Assembly (NCBI GenBank): GCA_900540095.1
Contig: UQEO01000082.1
Coordinates: 1 to 8,612 of the forward strand
Reading direction: 5' to 3'
Length of the DNA stretch: 8,612 nucleotides
DNA from: an uncultured Collinsella sp.
GTDB taxonomy: Bacteria; Actinomycetota; Coriobacteriia; Coriobacteriales; Coriobacteriaceae
The notes under the pieces are model-generated. The model was not told where the DNA came from and ran no database searches. It saw only the letters and a program-made list of their open reading frames with translations. This document shows positions 6,258-8,612 of this stretch, one piece after another (the stretch's first letter is position 1; each line of letters starts with the position of its first letter). Both the position numbers and the translations under genes were made by a program.

Positions 6258-6314
6258 GTCTTGATCTGTAACAGTTAGGCCGGTTTTTGCTGAGCAACTG
6301 TTACAGATTGAGAC
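6258..6314. repeat. 57-bp palindromic repeat, copy 6
   Basis: The left arm GTCTTGATCTGTAACA (6258-6273) and right arm TGTTACAGATTGAGAC (6299-6314) enclose a 25-bp centre with a T-tract. Copy 6 is therefore inverted relative to copy 5. It starts exactly 80 bp after copy 5, the same step as in the 437-734 cluster 5.5 kb away. Confidence 0.9.
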
Positions 6315-6592
6315 AATCGGCCCAGACCCGCCCCGTCTGCCTCGTCATCTGTGGTTTACGTGGGGGCATGCGGAGTACGGGTATACTAACCGGCGGCGAA
6401 TCTGCTCCATCGCTTAGAGCTGCTGCGTCTGGACGGCGCGTGATAGGGCTGCCAAAGCGATCGCCAGCGTGCTGAGCAACGTCCTCTCTGTGCGCACCCG
6501 TTTTGTATGTATTAGCTATTAGCGCACTACCAAGCACGCCCGCGCGGCCGCATGCCGTGCCCATAACGCGTGCAGATAAGGAACAACAACAT
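6315..6592 (+). promoter_or_regulatory. Promoter/leader region of the helicase gene
   Basis: This 278-bp stretch has no credible gene. TATACT at 6382-6387 is a good -10 box. The best -35 nearby, TTTACG (6355-6360), is 21 bp away and therefore poor. If TATACT is used, the mRNA has an untranslated leader of about 200 nt. ATCGCTT (6409-6415) and AAGCGAT (6455-6461) could pair over a 39-nt loop. I recognise no known riboswitch. The ribosome site is AAGGA at 6578-6582, ten bases before ATG 6593. Confidence 0.45.

Positions 6593-8612
<2,020 letters not shown>

Noticed and set aside
6315..6592. tRNA or known riboswitch in the helicase leader
   Set aside because: No cloverleaf, T-loop consensus or recognised aptamer pattern could be made out by eye.

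Overview
The window reads as chromosomal DNA of a GC-rich Gram-positive bacterium, most likely Collinsella or another Coriobacteriia (Actinomycetota). This assignment is inferred from codon use, the style of the proteins and the dense intergenic palindromes; no rRNA or other marker is present to confirm it.

Left part (1-2345). The 3' end of an AbiEi/DUF559-like nuclease-fold protein runs in from the left edge. A 488-bp gene-free stretch follows. It holds four copies of a 57-bp palindrome (16-bp arms, 25-bp centre) at a strict 80-bp period. Next is a 456-aa metal-dependent amidohydrolase with a strong Shine-Dalgarno and a complete set of metal ligands. A bidirectional intrinsic terminator closes this unit and faces the convergent copper operon.

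Middle part (2407-6104, minus strand). This is a compact copper-homeostasis operon, read right to left: Cu(I)-exporting P1B ATPase (copA), small HMA copper chaperone (copZ), CsoR-family copper-sensing repressor (csoR), then a zinc-ribbon membrane protein of unknown role. A near-perfect CsoR box, ATACCCCCTGGGGGTGT, lies in the copA promoter, so the layout is an autoregulated circuit: copper releases CsoR, CopZ buffers and delivers Cu(I), and CopA exports it. Each of the three gaps between these genes holds a 67-bp palindrome. Two belong to one family (GTTGCGGTGAAATA arms) and one to another (GGGGACAGGT arms). One of them supplies the last four codons and the stop of copA, and another abuts the csoR stop codon exactly.

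Right part (6105-8612). The gap between copA and a divergent helicase gene holds two more 57-bp palindromes, again exactly 80 bp apart. A leader of about 200-280 nt then precedes a DEAD-box RNA helicase with a very long Arg/Gly/Asp-rich tail that runs off the right edge.

The genes themselves are recognisable families. The least ordinary content is the palindromic repeats: nine elements of three families in 8.6 kb, with fixed lengths (57 or 67 bp), fixed phasing and placement at gene ends.
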